From contig JALRFZ010000144.1 of assembly GCA_023253615.1 (NCBI GenBank), forward strand, positions 1-23,660: DNA of 23,660 bases. The letters are read 5' to 3'. Positions 21,598 through 23,660 of this stretch are shown in pieces (position 1 is the first letter of the stretch; every line of letters begins with the position of its first letter). The stretch is from Verrucomicrobiales bacterium (GTDB lineage Bacteria > Verrucomicrobiota > Verrucomicrobiia > Verrucomicrobiales > DEV007). The notes beneath the pieces were generated by a model. That model saw only the letters and a list, made by a program, of their open reading frames with translations, had not been told where the DNA came from and searched no databases. The translations under genes and the position numbers were made by a program.

Positions 21598-22373
21598 GCC
21601 TCTTCCGTGCCCCGCAACAGGGCCACCACTTGATCTTTCAGCGCCGCATTCGTCGCGAGCGCCTCGCCGCCGTCGATGCGGCCTTCGTTCCCCGACCAAT
21701 CGCCGAAATACCCGCCGGCTTCACGGAAGATGGGCGGGAAGGGGCCGCAATCCCACACCGCCATCACCGGATCGAGCATGATCTCGGCCCGGCCCGTGGC
21801 GACGAGCAGATATCCGTAGGCGTCGCACCATCCGGCGTTGTAATAAACCGCTTTCTGGAGCCGGTCCCATTTTTCCCCTTTGCCGTTCTTGCCGAAGTAG
21901 GCGGTATCGATATGTGCGCAGACGGCGCGGTTCAGCTTGGCGACGTCCGAGACACGGGCGGGTTTGCCATTCCACCAGGCGCCGCAGCCGGTCGCGGCGG
22001 AGATCGTCTCGTTCAGCGCGGGGAAGTGGGCGCAGCCGACCTCGACCGTGCCCCCGATCTCGAGAGCGAGGAGCACGCCGTAGAGCGGCACGCCGTGGGT
22101 GAAGGATTTCGTCCCGTCGATGGGGTCGATGATCCAGCGATATTCCGAGCCGCCCGACGACGCGCCGAATTCCTCGCCGACGATTTCGTGTCCGGGAAAG
22201 GTTTCGGCGATGCGGGCGCGGATCAACTCCTCGGCACGCCGATCGGCGACCGTCACGGGCGTGTCGTCGGCCTTGAACTCCGGACGCGCCGCGTCGGTGA
22301 GGAAATACTCCAAGGTCAATGCCCCGGCCTCGCGGGCGGTTGTTTCGGCGAATCGGAGGAAGTCTTGGAGCAT
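21594..22373 (-). CDS. hisN: Inositol-monophosphatase-family phosphatase, HisN-like histidinol-phosphatase
   Basis: 259 aa cytoplasmic metal-dependent phosphatase of the IMPase fold. Motifs: VGEEFG (Glu67-Glu68), the metal site WIIDPIDGTKSF (Asp83, Asp86) and the second site VWDCGPFPPIFREAGG (Asp207). The length and the DPIDGTKSFTHGVPLYGVLLAL stretch resemble HisN, the IMPase-type histidinol-phosphatase of actinobacteria and other groups, which removes phosphate from L-histidinol phosphate. Other IMPase-family enzymes act on inositol, fructose-1,6-bisphosphate or nucleotide phosphates, so histidine synthesis is likely but not certain. No other his gene is nearby. It overlaps the secreted GH105 gene by 4 nt and starts 45 nt after the ThuA-protein stop, an unusual neighbourhood for a biosynthetic gene. 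Confidence 0.85.
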   Translation of the reverse strand: MLQDFLRFAETTAREAGALTLEYFLTDAARPEFKADDTPVTVADRRAEELIRARIAETFPGHEIVGEEFGASSGGSEYRWIIDPIDGTKSFTHGVPLYGVLLALEIGGTVEVGCAHFPALNETISAATGCGAWWNGKPARVSDVAKLNRAVCAHIDTAYFGKNGKGEKWDRLQKAVYYNAGWCDAYGYLLVATGRAEIMLDPVMAVWDCGPFPPIFREAGGYFGDWSGNEGRIDGGEALATNAALKDQVVALLRGTEEA

Positions 22374-22402
22374 GGTCGGGATTCAACAGGGTTGCCTACC
22401 GC

Positions 22403-22419
22403 ATCCGACAGGGTCGGAT
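22403..22419. other. Small hairpin at the end of the ThuA gene
   Basis: A perfect 7-bp inverted repeat ATCCGAC / GTCGGAT (22403-22409 and 22413-22419) with a 3-nt loop begins at the ThuA stop codon. There is no T-run after it on the minus strand, so it is not a standard terminator; it may slow transcription or stabilise the transcript end, or be chance. Confidence 0.3.
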
Positions 22420-23405
22420 CACGGCATTTCCGGCGCGGTCGCGACCTCGACTTTCACGCTGCCCGAGGGAGTCGCGTCGGCATCGAGATCGGTCAGGGCG
22501 AACTGGATGCCGTCGAGCATGTGCTGCAGGGCGGCCTTGTTGGCGAAGGTGAGATCGTTGTGACCGAGGTTCGTGAAGAAAAGACGGCCCTTGCCGACCT
22601 GGCGGCACCAGGAGACGGGCACGTCGACGTCGGCGGGTGCGGTGCCGGCGAGCTTGGGTTTCTCCTTCTCGTTTTCGAGCGGCTTCTGGTTTTCGGCCTT
22701 CGACATGTCGAGGCTGACGAGGACGCGGAGCTTGTCGCGGCCCTGGAAGTTTTCGGGCTTGTACCAGTAGATCTCATCCTTGTGCCAGAAGCCCTTGCCT
22801 CCCCAGGCGGCGTTGAGCGGGTGGGAGGGATCCTCGACCTTGTAGGCCCAGGTGCCGCCGGCGCCCCAGGGGTGGCCGTTGAAGATCCCGCCGATCAGGG
22901 CGATGCCCTCTTCCCAGCCGTTGAAGTTGTCGGCCGCGGCGTGGAATCCGACGATGCCCTTGCCGCCGTGGATGAAATCGAGGATCGCGGCCTTCTGCGC
23001 GTCGTCGGGCTTCAGGGCGGTGGTGTTGTTGAAGATGATCGCGTCGTACTTCGCGAGATTCTCTTTTGTGAAGACGTCGTATCGATCGGCGAAGTCGGCG
23101 GTGAAGGCTCCTGTCTTGCCGGCGATCATCTCCATGGCGTAATTGCCGAAGGGGATCGAGGTGTGGATGAAACCCTCGCAGCGATAGAAGACGAGCACCT
23201 TGCGGGGGGCCTTGGGTTGGACGGTGGCGGCGGGCAGGTTCGCCTCGATCTGGGCCTTGTGTTCGGCGGTGGGATTGGCCCCGAAACGTTCGGCGGCCTT
23301 TTCCTCCCAGGTCTTGGGTTTCTCCGGCTGGGCCGGATTCTGGGCGACGAGGAGGCAGACGGAGGCGAAGGCTCCGAGCGCGATGGCGAGGGTGCGTTTT
23401 TTCAT
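22419..23405 (-). CDS. Secreted ThuA-domain protein
   Basis: 328 aa with a Sec signal peptide (MKKRTLAIALGAFASVCLLVAQ). After a short acidic/Pro-rich linker a ThuA-like domain (glutamine-amidotransferase-like fold) spans about 69-310: KVLVFYRCEGFIHTSIPFG, YDAIIFNNTTALKPDD, GKGIVGFHAAADNF, GGIFNGHPWGAGG, DPSHPLNA and GKGRLFFTNLGHNDLTF. ThuA was named for trehalose use in Sinorhizobium; the secreted forms in Planctomycetota and Verrucomicrobiota are found with sugar oxidoreductases and hydrolases, but no reaction is established. The catalytic Cys of true amidotransferases is not evident. Start at 23405, preceded by TTGCCTTT rather than a Shine-Dalgarno sequence. It probably heads a minus-strand unit with the HisN-like and GH105 genes. 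Confidence 0.93.
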   Translation of the reverse strand: MKKRTLAIALGAFASVCLLVAQNPAQPEKPKTWEEKAAERFGANPTAEHKAQIEANLPAATVQPKAPRKVLVFYRCEGFIHTSIPFGNYAMEMIAGKTGAFTADFADRYDVFTKENLAKYDAIIFNNTTALKPDDAQKAAILDFIHGGKGIVGFHAAADNFNGWEEGIALIGGIFNGHPWGAGGTWAYKVEDPSHPLNAAWGGKGFWHKDEIYWYKPENFQGRDKLRVLVSLDMSKAENQKPLENEKEKPKLAGTAPADVDVPVSWCRQVGKGRLFFTNLGHNDLTFANKAALQHMLDGIQFALTDLDADATPSGSVKVEVATAPEMP

Positions 23406-23454
23406 AAAGGCAATCGGGGGCGAGGATAATGGAGGTGGATGGGAAACGAAATCC

Positions 23455-23660
23455 TTAAAGTCCTTTTTTCGCCCGTCGGAAACGACTTTTTCGCGTATCG
23501 CCCCCGTCGGCGGGCGGAGGGGGGGGCGGCGCGGCCGGAGGCGAAGCCCGGGGGGCGGGAGCAGGATCCGGGCCGGAAGCGGGGAGAACCGCGGCGACGG
23601 GGCGGGGCGCCCGGCGGCGGGCCGGGAGTTTCGGGAGATCGAAGAGCGGCAGCCGCCATC
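23455..23660 (-). CDS. Possible C-terminal end of an unidentified gene, partial
   Basis: The minus-strand frame entering from the right edge and ending with TAA at 23457-23455 is open for 67 codons. It begins WRLPLFDLPKLPARRR, then becomes Ala/Pro-rich (VLPASGPDPAPAPRASPPAAPPPPPP) and ends with a basic tail (TRKSRFRRAKKGL). Codon third positions are strongly GC, like the neighbours, and a proline-rich linker with basic end is plausible for a real protein. Because GC-rich DNA opens long frames by chance and another frame is also open here, this is only a tentative call. No family recognised. Confidence 0.35.
   Translation of the reverse strand, partial: WRLPLFDLPKLPARRRAPRPVAAVLPASGPDPAPAPRASPPAAPPPPPPADGGDTRKSRFRRAKKGL

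Noticed and set aside
21630..23429. 599-codon plus-strand frame opposite HisN-like and ThuA genes
   Set aside because: Spans two real genes and their spacer, with shadow composition only.
23455..23660. The 85-codon frame MAAAALRSPETPG... (23402-23659, minus) as a separate gene
   Set aside because: It overlaps the ThuA start, begins at the window edge and is Pro/Arg-rich; another frame ending at 23455 looks more like a real protein tail.
1..23660. Mobile elements, CRISPR arrays, tRNA or rRNA genes
   Set aside because: No transposase, integrase, regularly spaced repeats or cloverleaf-like segments were seen on either strand.

Overview
The window looks like a chromosomal segment of a GC-rich member of the Planctomycetota-Verrucomicrobiota-Chlamydiota superphylum, most likely Verrucomicrobiota. 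This is inferred from the gene content: a Tat-exported Gfo/Idh/MocA oxidoreductase, a secreted ThuA-domain protein, a very large secreted PQQ-like propeller protein with a LamG insert, a secreted beta-helix/GH105 protein and a secreted N-formylglutamate-amidohydrolase-like protein. No rRNA, tRNA, insertion sequence, prophage or CRISPR array was seen. Coding density is high, and no gap between genes exceeds about 230 bases.

Layout. (1) Positions 1-3164, minus strand: uxaC, then an FAD oxidoreductase overlapping it by 4 nt, then an aldo/keto reductase 3 nt further on that runs off the left edge. (2) 3249-5563, minus strand: miaB (tRNA methylthiotransferase), broken by a one-base deletion, then a small membrane protein, then a DUF2442 gene preceded by what looks like the last 16 codons of a lost DUF4160 partner. 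(3) 5634-5665: a strong terminator ending the Gfo/Idh gene (5700-7058, minus). (4) 7184-8026, plus: a YdcF-like (DUF218) membrane protein. (5) 8033-9425, minus: a YihX-like HAD phosphatase and a DUF3592 membrane protein. (6) 9514-18344, plus: a promoter and a tightly coupled six-gene cluster, followed 23 nt later by the N-formylglutamate-amidohydrolase-like gene. (7) 19300-23405, minus: ThuA protein, inositol-monophosphatase-family enzyme (HisN-like) and beta-helix/GH105 hydrolase, plus at the right edge the probable tail of an unidentified gene.

The most unusual part is the plus-strand cluster 9652-18344. It encodes a 1313-aa secreted propeller/LamG protein, a membrane-anchored protein with a Cys-Ser-Cys motif, a 508-aa membrane-tethered binding protein made of two consecutive ModA-like domains, a ModB-like permease, a short ModC-like ATPase and a MoeB/ThiF/HesA-type E1-like protein. 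Four of the five junctions are ATGA stop/start overlaps and the fifth gap is 12 nt. Aligning the two halves of the binding protein to each other puts cysteines of the second half at three loops that form the oxyanion site in ModA. This suggests a ligand other than, or in addition to, plain molybdate. The E1-like protein keeps both zinc CxxC pairs and the Asn-Arg-Gln motif but has lost several residues normally needed for adenylation.

Much of the rest fits uronic-acid-rich polysaccharide use: GH105 releases unsaturated uronate, UxaC isomerises uronates, and the exported oxidoreductase and ThuA protein belong to families often seen in carbohydrate loci. Few genes have a clear Shine-Dalgarno sequence; many starts follow a pyrimidine-rich tract.
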